Positions 27,589 to 36,504 of a stretch of DNA of 64,000 nt are shown here, one piece after another. The position numbers and the translations under genes were made by a program. Source of the stretch: Paraburkholderia polaris (GTDB taxonomy: Bacteria > Pseudomonadota > Gammaproteobacteria > Burkholderiales > Burkholderiaceae); the NCBI RefSeq assembly GCF_012927345.1, contig NZ_JABBGJ010000003.1:1-64000 (forward strand). Direction: 5' to 3'. The notes below the pieces were generated by a model that was not told the DNA's origin, searched no databases, and worked only from the letters and a program-made list of their open reading frames with translations. Within the stretch, counting starts at the first letter, position 1; every line of letters begins with the position of its first letter.

Positions 27589-28155
27589 ATGCTTGCCAAA
27601 CAGTATTCGCACCGTCTGCCGTCCACCTACGACATGGGGATCATCCGCGAGCGCGCGACGCGGCGTGGCCCGTTGTGGGACGCGACCGAGGGGCTGGGAT
27701 TCAAGGCTTTTGTACTCCGTGAGCGGGGCCGCTATGGCGCCACCGCGAACGTGTATTCCGCGGTGTATCTCTGGCTTGACGCCGAGCAGACCGCCGACTT
27801 CTTCATGGGCTCGCGCTTTCAGAACGTGATCGACGACTTCGGCCGTCCCGATGTCGAAACGTGGCTGCCGCTCGATGCCCGCAAAGGTCCGGCGCAACGG
27901 GCGCTCGCGTTGTATCGCGACGAACAGCCGATCGGCGAGCAGGACAACCGCGCCGAGTTGCGCGCCGCGCATACGCAGCAGAACCGTCACATCGCGGAGC
28001 AGGACGATACGGTCGCCGTGGTCTGCGCGCTCGATGTCGCCAACTGGAAGCTGATCCGTCTCACGCTCTCGGCGGCGGCACCGGTCGCCACGGCGGGTCG
28101 CACGGTCTACGAGGTGCTGCATCTCGCGCGGCCGGGCGTCGCGAGCCTGAAGTGA
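27589..28155 (+). CDS. DUF4865-family protein
   Basis: A 188-residue cytoplasmic protein. The opening 'QYSHRLPSTYDMGIIRERATRRGPLWDATEGLGFKAF' and the later 'DFGRPDVETWLPLDA' match the DUF4865 pattern (Y-D-M-x-I-I-R-x-R). The function of the family is unknown; it is often next to a LysR regulator, as here. A tentative dimeric alpha-beta-barrel-like fold is suggested by alternating strands and helices. The ATG at 27589 follows AAGGAG with 7-base spacing. Confidence 0.75.
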   Translation: MLAKQYSHRLPSTYDMGIIRERATRRGPLWDATEGLGFKAFVLRERGRYGATANVYSAVYLWLDAEQTADFFMGSRFQNVIDDFGRPDVETWLPLDARKGPAQRALALYRDEQPIGEQDNRAELRAAHTQQNRHIAEQDDTVAVVCALDVANWKLIRLTLSAAAPVATAGRTVYEVLHLARPGVASLK

Positions 28156-28358
28156 GCGGCAGCGGCGCTTCCGGCAGTAGGGCGGGTGAAACGGGTCTGA
28201 CAGCCGCGTCGGCGATCCCTTCTCAACCCGCGCGGCCAGCGCCGCTCGATGCCCGCGTCGCGCTGGCCGCACACCTGGCAGGGCTGGCGCTGACGGCGGG
28301 TGCGATCGTCGGATTCGCTGTGTTAATGGTGTTGTCGCTTCATTGGCTGACCGGGTAG
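28152..28358 (+). CDS. Small single-span membrane protein, 68 aa
   Basis: The GTG start overlaps the DUF4865 stop (GTGA), and the frame has a hydrophilic S/G/A/P-rich N-terminal half and one hydrophobic helix at about residues 44-62 ('GLALTAGAIVGFAVLMVL'). The overlap and the membrane helix argue for a real, coupled small gene, but no family is recognised and there is no independent ribosome binding site. Confidence 0.45.
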   Translation: MSGSGASGSRAGETGLTAASAIPSQPARPAPLDARVALAAHLAGLALTAGAIVGFAVLMVLSLHWLTG

Positions 28359-28474
28359 GCGGCCGGACCATGCACTTCGCGCGCTATGCATCGCGATTAA
28401 AGTGCGCCGGTCTCGCGTAAACCCCGGTGCGCCGCGTACACTAACTTGCCGATGTGGGGTTAGGGGGCGCACAA

Positions 28475-30784
28475 ATGACACGCGAAGCGACATCAGATTG
28501 CACGATGGGAGCAACGCCTGAGGGCACCCGCTACGGGCCGGACCGGGCCGAAGGGGTGTTGGCGTCGGAGCGTACGGTGTTGCGGCTGATTACCCGCAAC
28601 ACCCCGCTGCCGGAATTGCTCGATGAAGTATGCCGCCGCGCGGAAGCGCTGCTGGGCGATGGTGCGACCTGTTCGATCCTGCTGCTCGACGCGGACGGCG
28701 TACGCGCGCGCGTGGGCGGCGCACCATCGCTGCCGGCGCACTTCAGTGCCGCGATCGACGGTGTCGCGATCGGCCCACGGGTCGGATCCTGCGGCACCGC
28801 GATGTACGAGCGGCGCATGGTCGCTGTCGAAGATATCGAAACCGATCCCCTGTGGGCCGATTTTCGGCACCTCGCGTTGCCGCTCGGCTTGCGAGCGTGC
28901 TGGTCGGTGCCATTTGAAAACGATGCCGGCACGGTGCTGGGCGCGTTCGCGGTCTATCACCGCACATCGCGCCGACCGAGCGCCGAAGAAGCGGCGATGC
29001 TCTACGACATCGGCCACAGCGTCGGTCTCGCGGTCCATCAGGACGCCATGGCGCAACGCCTCGCGCACAGCGAGGAGCATCACCGGCTGGTTGTGAACCA
29101 TCTGAACGAAGGCATCATCGTGCAGTCGCGCGACGGCGTGGTGCTGGCCTGCAATCCGAGCGCGCAGCGCATTCTGCGGGCGGGTGCCGACCTGATCGGC
29201 CACGACATTCTGACGGTGATGGTGCGTGCGTATCACGAGGACGGTTCCATCGTCACCGAGACCGATCGCCCGACCACTCGAGTGCTGGCGACCGGCAAAC
29301 CCCTGCTCGGCGTCACGATCGGTCTGGAGCTGACCGACGGCGATGTCATCTGGATTACTGAAAATGTCGTGCCGATCATCAAGCCGGGCGACAGCGAACC
29401 CAGCTCGGTGCTGATCTCGTTTACCGACATCGGGCCCGTGCGCGAGGCGCACCGGCAGCTCAAGTTTCTGGCCACCCGCGATCCACTCACCGGCCTCTAC
29501 AACCGCGCCTACCTGGCCGAGCGAATGCGCGATCTGTTCGAGCCGGGTGGGGTGGCCGGGGTGGGCGAGCTGGCGCGGGTCGCCGTGCTGTTCGTCGATC
29601 TGGACGGGTTCAAGAAGGTCAACGACACCGCCGGTCACGAGGCGGGGGATGCGCTTCTGTGCAGCGTGGCAGAGCGGCTGTCGGCATGTGTCGCGCTGGA
29701 CGACACGCTCGCGCGCGTGGGCGGCGACGAGTTCGTGATCGTGGTCAGCGCTTACGAAAACACGGGTCATCTGATCGCGCTCGCCCAGCGCATTCTCGAC
29801 ACGATCGCGGTGCCGATCGCGGTGGCGGACATCGAGTACTACATGGGCGCGTCGATCGGCATCAGTCTGTTTCCCGAAGACGGCCAGGACGTGCCCACGC
29901 TGATGCGCAACGCCGACTCGGCGATGTACCACGCGAAACAATGCGGCCGCAACAATTTTCAGTTCTTCACGGCCGAGTTGAATCAGCATCTGCAACGCCG
30001 CTTCCTGATCGAGCAGGCGTTGCGGCGCGCGCTGGCCACCAACGAACTGAGCCTCGTGTATCAGCCGATCGTCGACAGCCAGTGCGGCCGCACGATCGGT
30101 GCCGAAGCGCTGCTGCGCTGGTACAACAGCGAGTTGGGCAATGTCTCGCCGGTGGAATTCATCCCCGTGGCCGAAGATGCCGGCCTGATCGTCGAGATCG
30201 GCGCCTGGGTGCTGGCGCGGGCCTGCGAGCAGGTCGCGCAATGGCGGCGAACGCTGGCGCCGGATCTGATCGTTGCGGTGAATCTGTCGCCGCGCCAGTT
30301 CAAAGGCGGCCTGGTGCAGCGGATCGAGCACTGTCTCGAGCAGTCCGGACTCGAGCCGGAGGCACTGGAACTGGAGATCACCGAACGGCTGTTGATGAGC
30401 GACAGCGACGCTGTCTTGCCGATGCTGAGCGCATTGAGCGCGATGGGCGTGCGGATTTCCGTCGACGATTTCGGCACCGGTTATTCGTCACTGTCGTATT
30501 TGAAGCGGTTTCCGCTGCATAACCTGAAGATCGATCGCTCCTTCGTCGCGGGATTGCCGGATCATCGCGATTCGATTGCGATCACGCAGGCGGTGGTGGC
30601 GATGGCGCATTCGCTTGGCATGAATGTCACGGCGGAAGGCGTGGAGACCGCCGAACAGGCGGCGTTTTTGCGCGGGATCGCGTGCGACAAGCAGCAGGGG
30701 TATTTTTATAGCCGGCCCGTGGGAGCGAGTGCTTATGCGCGTAGTTTGTGTGACGCGCAGGTGGGGCTGGCCGACGCGTCCTGA
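28475..30784 (+). CDS. GAF-PAS-GGDEF-EAL cyclic-di-GMP signalling protein
   Basis: A 769-residue sensor/effector. It has a GAF domain (about residues 35-190), a PAS-like domain (about 195-320), GGDEF (about 335-500, motif GGDEF at about 415-419) and EAL (about 515-760, 'GAEALLRW', 'DDFGTGYSSL', 'NVTAEGVET'). Both catalytic motifs look intact, so diguanylate cyclase and phosphodiesterase activities are both possible. There is no membrane segment, so a cytoplasmic signal is probably sensed. AGGGGG about 8 bases before the ATG at 28475 supports this start over the upstream GTG at 28454. It is a single gene. Confidence 0.93.
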   Translation: MTREATSDCTMGATPEGTRYGPDRAEGVLASERTVLRLITRNTPLPELLDEVCRRAEALLGDGATCSILLLDADGVRARVGGAPSLPAHFSAAIDGVAIGPRVGSCGTAMYERRMVAVEDIETDPLWADFRHLALPLGLRACWSVPFENDAGTVLGAFAVYHRTSRRPSAEEAAMLYDIGHSVGLAVHQDAMAQRLAHSEEHHRLVVNHLNEGIIVQSRDGVVLACNPSAQRILRAGADLIGHDILTVMVRAYHEDGSIVTETDRPTTRVLATGKPLLGVTIGLELTDGDVIWITENVVPIIKPGDSEPSSVLISFTDIGPVREAHRQLKFLATRDPLTGLYNRAYLAERMRDLFEPGGVAGVGELARVAVLFVDLDGFKKVNDTAGHEAGDALLCSVAERLSACVALDDTLARVGGDEFVIVVSAYENTGHLIALAQRILDTIAVPIAVADIEYYMGASIGISLFPEDGQDVPTLMRNADSAMYHAKQCGRNNFQFFTAELNQHLQRRFLIEQALRRALATNELSLVYQPIVDSQCGRTIGAEALLRWYNSELGNVSPVEFIPVAEDAGLIVEIGAWVLARACEQVAQWRRTLAPDLIVAVNLSPRQFKGGLVQRIEHCLEQSGLEPEALELEITERLLMSDSDAVLPMLSALSAMGVRISVDDFGTGYSSLSYLKRFPLHNLKIDRSFVAGLPDHRDSIAITQAVVAMAHSLGMNVTAEGVETAEQAAFLRGIACDKQQGYFYSRPVGASAYARSLCDAQVGLADAS

Positions 30785-30802
30785 TTGTCCTGGCGCTTCC
30801 GG

Positions 30803-30860
30803 CCACCGCCACCGCCACCGCCACCGCCACCGCCACCGCCACCGCCACCGCCACCGCCAC
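30803..30860. repeat. Hexanucleotide tract (ccaccg)n
   Basis: Nearly ten perfect copies of ccaccg just downstream of the GGDEF-EAL gene. The reverse strand would read as V-A dipeptides, and no gene was supported across it. It is a slippage-prone tract. Confidence 0.9.
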
Positions 30861-31064
30861 GGGTGCCGCAAACCCACTTCACCGGGCGGGTTAATACCGC
30901 AGCCGGACCCGGCTGCCGGGGGCGCCCAGACCCGATTGTTCAGTCTGACGAACAAGTGCCTTCGCGTTCCCGGTATTTATCCGCGCCCCCCATCTCCCTA
31001 AAATCCTCCCATCGAATGTAAATTCCGCGCCGTGCCGAAGCGGCCCAGCGCGATGGGAGCCGTT

Positions 31065-31253
31065 ATGCCAGCCTTAATTACAAACCAGCTTTATCGGCCA
31101 TCGGTGGTCCTGCCGATGGTCGCCCTCATGCAGGTGATGGTGTCGCAGGATTTCAACCTTGGGCAGGTCGGCTGGGTCGTCGCGACGCGCGGCGCACAGG
31201 CCGCGCTGCAACGCTCGCGCGAATTGATCTGCGCCGTGCACTGCCACGCCTGA
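31065..31253 (+). CDS. Possible small protein, 62 aa
   Basis: The ATG at 31065 has a GGGAG element 7 bases upstream. The 62-residue product opens M-P-A-L-I-T-N-Q-L-Y, with a hydrophobic stretch ('PSVVLPMVALMQVMV') and a Cys/His end. I do not recognise it, and it lies in a 650-base region otherwise without genes. Codon bias is compatible but weak evidence. Confidence 0.3.
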   Translation: MPALITNQLYRPSVVLPMVALMQVMVSQDFNLGQVGWVVATRGAQAALQRSRELICAVHCHA

Positions 31254-31437
31254 ACACAACCAGGCGCAATCCCCACCAGTCGGCCGGCGCCGACCCCTCG
31301 GCGGGGCGAACACGGATCGCAAACCGATATGCCGCCTTGCGCAGCGCAACAGAAACAATCAGAAAGGGCGATCACGGCAACGCGAGGCGCTGAGGGTAAG
31401 ATGCTACGACCTGCCCCCCAGCCTCGGGAGATCTGCC

Positions 31438-32838
31438 ATGCCACAGCACTTCGACGCAGTCGTGATCGGTACGGGACAAGGCGGTGCGCCGCTCGCTGTG
31501 CGTCTCGGTGAAAGTGGCCGTAAAACCGCAGTCATCGAACGTGCGGCCTTCGGCGGGACCTGCGTGAATGTCGGCTGCACGCCGACCAAGTCTTATGTGG
31601 CCAGCGCCCGGGCGGCCCACGTGGCCCGCCATGCCGCGGAGCTGGGCGTGCAGGTGAGCGGGGCGGTCAGCGTCGATCTGGCAGCGGTCAAGGCGCGCAA
31701 GGACAGGATCATCGGCCAATCGCGCGACGGCGTCGAGAAATGGCTGCGCGGCGCGGTTAACGTCACCGTCTTCACCGGCCACGCGCGCTTCACCGGCGCG
31801 CATACGCTCGCCATCAGCGGCTCGGACGGCGCGGTGTTTGAGGAGCTCAGCGCCGACGAAATCTTCATCAATACCGGCACGCGCGCAGTCGTGCCGCCGC
31901 TCGAAGGGCTCGAGCGAATTCGCTACTACACCAACTCCAACCTCCTCGAACTGACGGAATTGCCGGGCCATCTGGCGATTGTCGGCGGCAGCTATATCGC
32001 GCTCGAATTCGCGCAGATTTTTCGCCGCTTCGGCAGCCGGGTGACGGTGCTGGTGCGCGGCGAGCGGGTGCTGACGCGCGAGGATGCCGACTTCGCCGAC
32101 TCCGTGCAGAAGGTGCTGGCGCGCGAAGGGGTCGAGTTTGTCTTCGGCGTGCAGCCCTCGCGGGTCGAGCCGCATCCGCATCGAGACAACGAGGTGTGCA
32201 TCGGCTTTGAGCAGAACATTCCCGCGCTCGAAGCCTCGCACCTGCTGTTCGCCACCGGCCGTGAACCCAATACCGACGACCTCGGCCTCGACGCCGCCGG
32301 CATCGCGACGGACCGGCACGGCACGATTCCCGTCGACGGCCAGTTGCGCACCAACGTGCCGGGCGTCTGGGCGATCGGCGACATCAACGGGCGCGGCGCT
32401 TTTACCCACACTTCGTACGACGACTTTCAGATCGTCGCGGCCAATCTGCTCGCCGGCGGCGCGCGCAGCGTCGACACGCGGATCATGGCGTATGCGGTGT
32501 TCGTCGACCCGCCGCTCGCGCGCGTCGGGCTCTCGGAGGCCGACGTGCGCAAGGCCGGCCGTGACGCGCTGATCGCCACCATGCCGATGACGCGGGTAGG
32601 CCGCGCCCGCGAACGCGGCGAGACCGACGGCTTCATGAAGGTGCTGGTGGACGCAGAGAGCAAGCAGATTCTTGGCGCGGCGATTCACGGCATCGAGGGC
32701 GACGAAGCGGTGCACACGTTCATCGACATCATGACGGCCGGCGCGCCGTATCCGACCTTGCAGTACGCCTTGCACATTCATCCGACCATCAGCGAACTGG
32801 TGCCGACCTTGCTCGATGGACTCAAGCCGATGAAATGA
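31438..32838 (+). CDS. Flavoprotein pyridine nucleotide-disulfide oxidoreductase (MerA/LPD-like)
   Basis: A 466-residue FAD enzyme. It has the FAD GxGxxG at residues 11-16 (GTGQGG), redox cysteines C-V-N-V-G-C-T-P-T-K (about 42-51), an NAD(P)H-binding GGSYIALE motif (about 183), 'GVWAIGDING' (about 310) and the C-terminal catalytic His-Glu 'HIHPTISE' (about 446-453). There is no N-terminal metal-binding domain and no C-terminal vicinal Cys pair, so mercuric reduction is unlikely. It is followed 91 bases on by a cupin gene on the same strand. The substrate is unknown. Confidence 0.88.
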   Translation: MPQHFDAVVIGTGQGGAPLAVRLGESGRKTAVIERAAFGGTCVNVGCTPTKSYVASARAAHVARHAAELGVQVSGAVSVDLAAVKARKDRIIGQSRDGVEKWLRGAVNVTVFTGHARFTGAHTLAISGSDGAVFEELSADEIFINTGTRAVVPPLEGLERIRYYTNSNLLELTELPGHLAIVGGSYIALEFAQIFRRFGSRVTVLVRGERVLTREDADFADSVQKVLAREGVEFVFGVQPSRVEPHPHRDNEVCIGFEQNIPALEASHLLFATGREPNTDDLGLDAAGIATDRHGTIPVDGQLRTNVPGVWAIGDINGRGAFTHTSYDDFQIVAANLLAGGARSVDTRIMAYAVFVDPPLARVGLSEADVRKAGRDALIATMPMTRVGRARERGETDGFMKVLVDAESKQILGAAIHGIEGDEAVHTFIDIMTAGAPYPTLQYALHIHPTISELVPTLLDGLKPMK

Positions 32839-32929
32839 ACGGTGCGTTCCCGTGGCAAACCGGGTGACGAGCGCGATGGGCAAAAACGCGCAGCGAATGC
32901 AGGTGACGAGCATAGCCGGAGCACAAGCG

Positions 32930-33277
32930 ATGAAACGCGTAATCGATAGCGGCAATCTCTTCGATCTCAGCGCGCCGGCGAGCCCTGACGAGCAAGTCGA
33001 GGCGCTCGTGGAAGAAGCCGGCGTGAGCATCGAGCGGATCGTCTCGAGGGGGCACGCCAGCCCGCCGGGCTTCTGGTACGACAGTCCGCGCGCCGAGTGG
33101 GTCGTCCTGCTGAGCGGCGCGGCGACGCTCGAATTCGAAGGCGAGCGTGAGCCGCATCCGATGAAACCCGGCGACCACGTGCTGATTGAAGCGCATTGCC
33201 GGCATCGGGTGGCATGGACGAGCGACACCGAGCCGAGCGTGTGGCTGGCGGTTTATTACCCTGGCGTTGGCCGCTGA
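32930..33277 (+). CDS. Small single-domain cupin
   Basis: A 115-residue cupin: 'EWVVLLSGAATLEFEGE' and 'PHPMKPGDHVLIEAHCRHRVAWT' are the two conserved cupin motifs. Histidines in the second motif could hold a metal. GGAG at 8-base spacing supports the ATG at 32930, although the frame is open from 32852. It is a cytoplasmic monodomain member, often of unknown substrate. It may be co-transcribed with the preceding flavoprotein. Confidence 0.82.
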   Translation: MKRVIDSGNLFDLSAPASPDEQVEALVEEAGVSIERIVSRGHASPPGFWYDSPRAEWVVLLSGAATLEFEGEREPHPMKPGDHVLIEAHCRHRVAWTSDTEPSVWLAVYYPGVGR

Positions 33278-33405
33278 TTGAGCGCTGGACAGCGCCAGAT
33301 GGCGCCCGACAGCGTCAAACGAGGTGATGGGTAATGGCCGATAGCTGAGATCACCTCACCGTAACGGGATTACACTCAAACTGGCACGTATCCGGGAGCA
33401 AAATC

Positions 33406-33723
33406 ATGAATGATGCCGACCCCAAAAGCACTTTTCGCGGTCTTCCGTTGACCCCGGAACAGGACGCGGAAGTCAGGCACTACATCAAGAGACAGAAGCA
33501 ACAGGGCGCGGAGTGGGACACGCCAGATCTGGCGGCCATGCTTCGGGACATGCTGGAGCCCCCGGGCGATGACGACGCGGAATTTGATCCCATTTTCGAC
33601 GAAACGAAAGCAGTCGCGGAGCGTGCGGCGGCTTCGATCGACGAGTCGATGGACCCGATTGAAGCCAGCGAGGAACTGCACGCGGCCATGGAAATCGAGG
33701 CCATGAAGGGCACGAGACGTTGA
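33406..33723 (+). CDS. Hypothetical protein, 105 aa, acidic
   Basis: I do not recognise it. It is small and strongly acidic (for example 'PPGDDDAEFDPIFDETKA', about residues 53-70) with a helical N-terminal region, no signal or membrane segment. GGGAG precedes the ATG. The next gene (DUF488) is 85 bases downstream on the same strand. An inverted repeat GAGGTGAT / ATCACCTC lies upstream at 33321-33357. Confidence 0.6.
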   Translation: MNDADPKSTFRGLPLTPEQDAEVRHYIKRQKQQGAEWDTPDLAAMLRDMLEPPGDDDAEFDPIFDETKAVAERAAASIDESMDPIEASEELHAAMEIEAMKGTRR

Positions 33724-33808
33724 GCCTGCATCCCAGAACCACTGACGGACGGCGCTTGTCGACCCCGCGGGGAACGGTCGCGCATCCACCACGAGTCAGG
33801 GAAAAAAC

Positions 33809-34195
33809 ATGAGCATCAGCATCGTCCAGCTTGGGTCTCCGAGGACAGCCGACGAAGGGCTGCGTATCGGTACCGTTCGGCGACCGCCACGCGGAGTACC
33901 GCGGACGGAATTCAGCACCCGCGACTACTACGATGTGTGGCTGCCGAATCTGTCGCCTGATGCGGAGTTGGTGAAAGAAGCAAAGGCGGTCGCCAGCGAC
34001 GCAGAGTGGGCCGCGTTTGCGAAAAAATTCCGGGCGGAGATGAATGGCAGCGATGCCGGTAAGGTGTTGGACCTGCTTGCCGCATTGTCAAAAACGACGC
34101 ACTTTGCCATCGGCTGCTACTGCGAGGACGAAAGCCGGTGCCATCGCAGCATTCTTCGTCAGTTGTTGGACGAGCGGGGTGCGCTGATAAGGTGA
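33809..34195 (+). CDS. DUF488 (YeaO-like) family protein
   Basis: A 128-residue protein: the start 'ISIVQLGSPRTADEGLRIGTVRRPPRG' and the cysteine/histidine block 'FAIGCYCEDESRCHRSIL' match DUF488 proteins. The function is unknown. AGGGAA precedes the ATG. It is the only recognised domain in this short region and is not obviously in an operon. Confidence 0.8.
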   Translation: MSISIVQLGSPRTADEGLRIGTVRRPPRGVPRTEFSTRDYYDVWLPNLSPDAELVKEAKAVASDAEWAAFAKKFRAEMNGSDAGKVLDLLAALSKTTHFAIGCYCEDESRCHRSILRQLLDERGALIR

Positions 34196-34370
34196 TGCGT
34201 GCGTACGCATTCGACCGGCATTCGACAAGTCCCGTTGCGATCGCCGATAATCGGCAGCGCGCGCCTGCCTGGGCGGCCCGCATACTGCGTGTCCGGCCGG
34301 CAATTGCGGTGCGCCATGCCCGCAAGCGCACGTCTTCACAATCGCGACTACACAATCAGGAAACCGACCG

Positions 34371-34946
34371 ATGGGCAAGGGACGCGTCGAAGCCTTCAGC
34401 GATGGTGTAATCGCCATCATCATCACGATCATGGTGCTCGAGTTGAAGGTGCCGGAAGGCTTCGATCTCGCCGCGCTGCGCCCCGTGATTCCCGTATTCT
34501 GCGCCTACGTGCTGAGCTTCATCTACGTCGGCATCTACTGGAACAATCATCACCACATGTTCCATGCCGTGCAGAAGGTCAACGGCTCGGTGCTGTGGGC
34601 CAATCTCCATCTGCTGTTCTGGTTGTCGTTGCTGCCGGCCGTCACCCATTGGATCGGCGAAAGCCATCTGGCTTCGTGGCCGACCGCGACGTACGGCGCT
34701 GTGCTGTTCATGTCGGCGATTGCCTATTTCATTCTGACCCGCGTGCTGATCCGCGAGCACGGCACGGAGTCGACGATCGCGAAGGCGGTCGGCAACGACT
34801 TCAAGGGCAAGGTCTCGGTCGTTATCTATCTGGCGGGCATTGCGCTGGCATTTGTTCAGCCGTGGCTTTCGGCTGGGCTCTACACTTTGGCCGCGGCGTG
34901 GTGGCTGGTGCCCGACCGGCGCATCGAACACCTGATGGAAGCATAA
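34371..34946 (+). CDS. TMEM175-family potassium channel-like protein
   Basis: A 191-residue protein with about six hydrophobic segments. 'RVEAFSDGVIAIIITIMVLEL' at residues 5-25 contains the F-S-D-G-V motif of TMEM175 helix 1. 'IYWNNHHHMFHA' follows near residue 60. Members form potassium channels in bacteria and lysosomes. The ribosome binding site is weak. The next gene starts two bases after its stop region (34949), so the two probably form an operon. Confidence 0.82.
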   Translation: MGKGRVEAFSDGVIAIIITIMVLELKVPEGFDLAALRPVIPVFCAYVLSFIYVGIYWNNHHHMFHAVQKVNGSVLWANLHLLFWLSLLPAVTHWIGESHLASWPTATYGAVLFMSAIAYFILTRVLIREHGTESTIAKAVGNDFKGKVSVVIYLAGIALAFVQPWLSAGLYTLAAAWWLVPDRRIEHLMEA

Positions 34947-34948
34947 GC

Positions 34949-35743
34949 ATGTTGCTTGCGCTCAAGCTCGCGCTAGTGCCCGCGTTTCTCGCCGCGCTGA
35001 CTGTGGCGGGGCGTGTGTGGGGACCGTCGGTGGCGGGATGGCTAGCGGGGCTGCCGGTGGTGGCCGGCCCGATCGTTTTGCTGCTCGCGCTGGAGCGTGG
35101 GCCGGCGTTCGCAGCGCAGGCGTCGGCGGCGTCGATCGCGGCGATTGCTGCATCCGAGGCGTTCAATTTTGCGTATGCGTGGACTTGCCGGCGTTCAGCG
35201 TGGCCGTTGGCGCTGACGACCGGCATGCTCGGGTGGGTCGGCGTTGCGATGCTGCTCACGCATTTGCCGGGTGGACTGATGTGGGCGGTGGCCGCGGGCT
35301 GTGTCGCTGTGGCCATTTCGCAAAACGGCTTGCCGCGTGTCATGGGCCACGTGCCGGCAGCGCGCCTCGGGCTCGGCGACCTCGCAGTGCGCATGCTCGC
35401 CGGCGCGCTGCTGACGGTTGCGGTGACCACACTGTCTGCGTCGATGGGTGCGACGTGGAGTGGGCTGCTGTCCGTGTTTCCGTTGCTCGGCATCGTGCTC
35501 GCGGTGTCGGCGCAGCGCGCGCATGGCGCGGACTTTGTCGCATTGTTGATGCGCGGCATGGTGATCGGGCGCGGCTCGTTCGCGGCGTTTTTTGCCGTGA
35601 CCGCGATGATGCTGCCGCACTATGGCGTGTGGTTGAGCTTTGCGTGTGCGTCGATGGTGTCGGTGGCGGTGCAGGGCGCGACCAAGCGGATGCTTGGCAC
35701 GAGGCGGCCGGTGCAGGCCTTGACTCGCGAGCTTGCCGAGTAG
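34949..35743 (+). CDS. Polytopic membrane protein of unknown function, 264 aa
   Basis: About eight hydrophobic helices and many Gly/Ala pairs ('GPSVAGWLAGLPVVAGP'), with no motif I can name. It starts right after the TMEM175-like gene stop and ends near the 36-bp repeat. No conserved catalytic residues are seen, so transport or stress roles are guesses. Confidence 0.65.
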   Translation: MLLALKLALVPAFLAALTVAGRVWGPSVAGWLAGLPVVAGPIVLLLALERGPAFAAQASAASIAAIAASEAFNFAYAWTCRRSAWPLALTTGMLGWVGVAMLLTHLPGGLMWAVAAGCVAVAISQNGLPRVMGHVPAARLGLGDLAVRMLAGALLTVAVTTLSASMGATWSGLLSVFPLLGIVLAVSAQRAHGADFVALLMRGMVIGRGSFAAFFAVTAMMLPHYGVWLSFACASMVSVAVQGATKRMLGTRRPVQALTRELAE

Positions 35744-35752
35744 CAGTCGGCG

Positions 35753-35972
35753 GATTGAGCGTTTGAACTCAGCGAACAGCCGCAGCAGATTTGATCGTGT
35801 GGGTTTGTTGAACGGCTGCCGGCTGATTGAACGCGTGAACTCGCTAGACGGCCGCAGACGGGTTGAACGCGTGAACTCGTCGGGCGGTCGCAGACGGGTT
35901 GAACGTGTGAACTCGTCGGGCGGTCGCAGACGGATTGAACGCGTGAACCCGCCGAACCGCTGCAAGCAGACT
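35753..35972. repeat. 36-bp minisatellite, about six copies
   Basis: The unit is 36 bp ('gttgaacgcgtgaactcgtc' followed by 'gggcggtcgcagacgg'). The central three copies (about 35825-35935) are nearly identical; the outer ones are degenerate. Frames on both strands stay open across it with 12-residue periodicity, but no start or family supports a protein. Confidence 0.8.
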
Positions 35973-35998
35973 GAGGCCGTTTGCCCGATACTGGCATC

Positions 35999-36487
35999 AT
36001 GACTTCGCGCACTCACAACTCCCCCGCCACCCGAATCGGCCTGATCTCCGACACGCACAACCTCGTGCGTCCTGAAGTCCTGCAGTACCTCGCAGGGTGC
36101 GATGCGATCATCCACGCGGGCGATATCTGCAAACAGGCAGTGCTCGATGCACTCGCGCAGATCGCGCCGGTCACCGCCGTGCGCGGCAATAACGACATCG
36201 ACGAACCGGTCGCGTTGCTGTCGACACACGTCAAGCTGACCGTGCAACAGGTAACGATCCTAGTCGTGCATGACATCGCCGACGTGGTCGACGATCCGCG
36301 TCGTGAAGGCATCGACGTGGTCGTGACGGGGCACTCGCATAAGCCCGCGATCAGCGAGCGCGACGGGGTGCTGTTCGTCAATCCAGGCAGCGCCGGACCG
36401 AGGCGTTTCAAGTTGCCGATTTCCGCTGGGCTGCTGATCATTGAAGGCGCGCACGCAAGCGCGACGTTCGATTCTTTGGTGACGTAA
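35999..36487 (+). CDS. YfcE/MJ0936-type metallophosphoesterase
   Basis: A 162-residue calcineurin-like phosphoesterase. It has the metal motifs SDTHN (about residues 17-21), HAGDIC (about 40), GNND (about 65) and GHSHKP (about 115), plus a 'VNPGSAGPRR' end block. This matches the small YfcE/MJ0936 phosphodiesterases that hydrolyse artificial phosphodiesters and possibly cyclic nucleotides. The ATG at 35999 sits immediately downstream of the minisatellite. It stands alone and does not belong to the GpdQ operon. Confidence 0.85.
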   Translation: MTSRTHNSPATRIGLISDTHNLVRPEVLQYLAGCDAIIHAGDICKQAVLDALAQIAPVTAVRGNNDIDEPVALLSTHVKLTVQQVTILVVHDIADVVDDPRREGIDVVVTGHSHKPAISERDGVLFVNPGSAGPRRFKLPISAGLLIIEGAHASATFDSLVT

Positions 36488-36504
36488 AAAAACGGGCCGG
36501 CAAA

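Noticed and set aside
28493-30331. 612-codon minus-strand frame opposite the GGDEF-EAL gene
   Set aside because: Antisense shadow of a protein with intact GGDEF and EAL motifs; composition is typical of reverse-strand GC-rich DNA.
30627-30860. Minus-strand frame encoding a V-A dipeptide run
   Set aside because: Translation of the hexanucleotide tract followed by antisense of the EAL domain; not a gene.
31372-33228. 618-codon minus-strand frame opposite the flavoprotein and cupin genes
   Set aside because: Shadow of two well-supported plus-strand genes; no domain and no ribosome binding site.
35753-35972. CRISPR array
   Set aside because: The repeats are directly tandem without unique spacers and are degenerate at the ends; there are no cas genes nearby.
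35733-36002. 89-codon frame across the 36-bp minisatellite
   Set aside because: Open only because the repeat unit is a multiple of three; no start context, and the repeats read equally well on the other strand.
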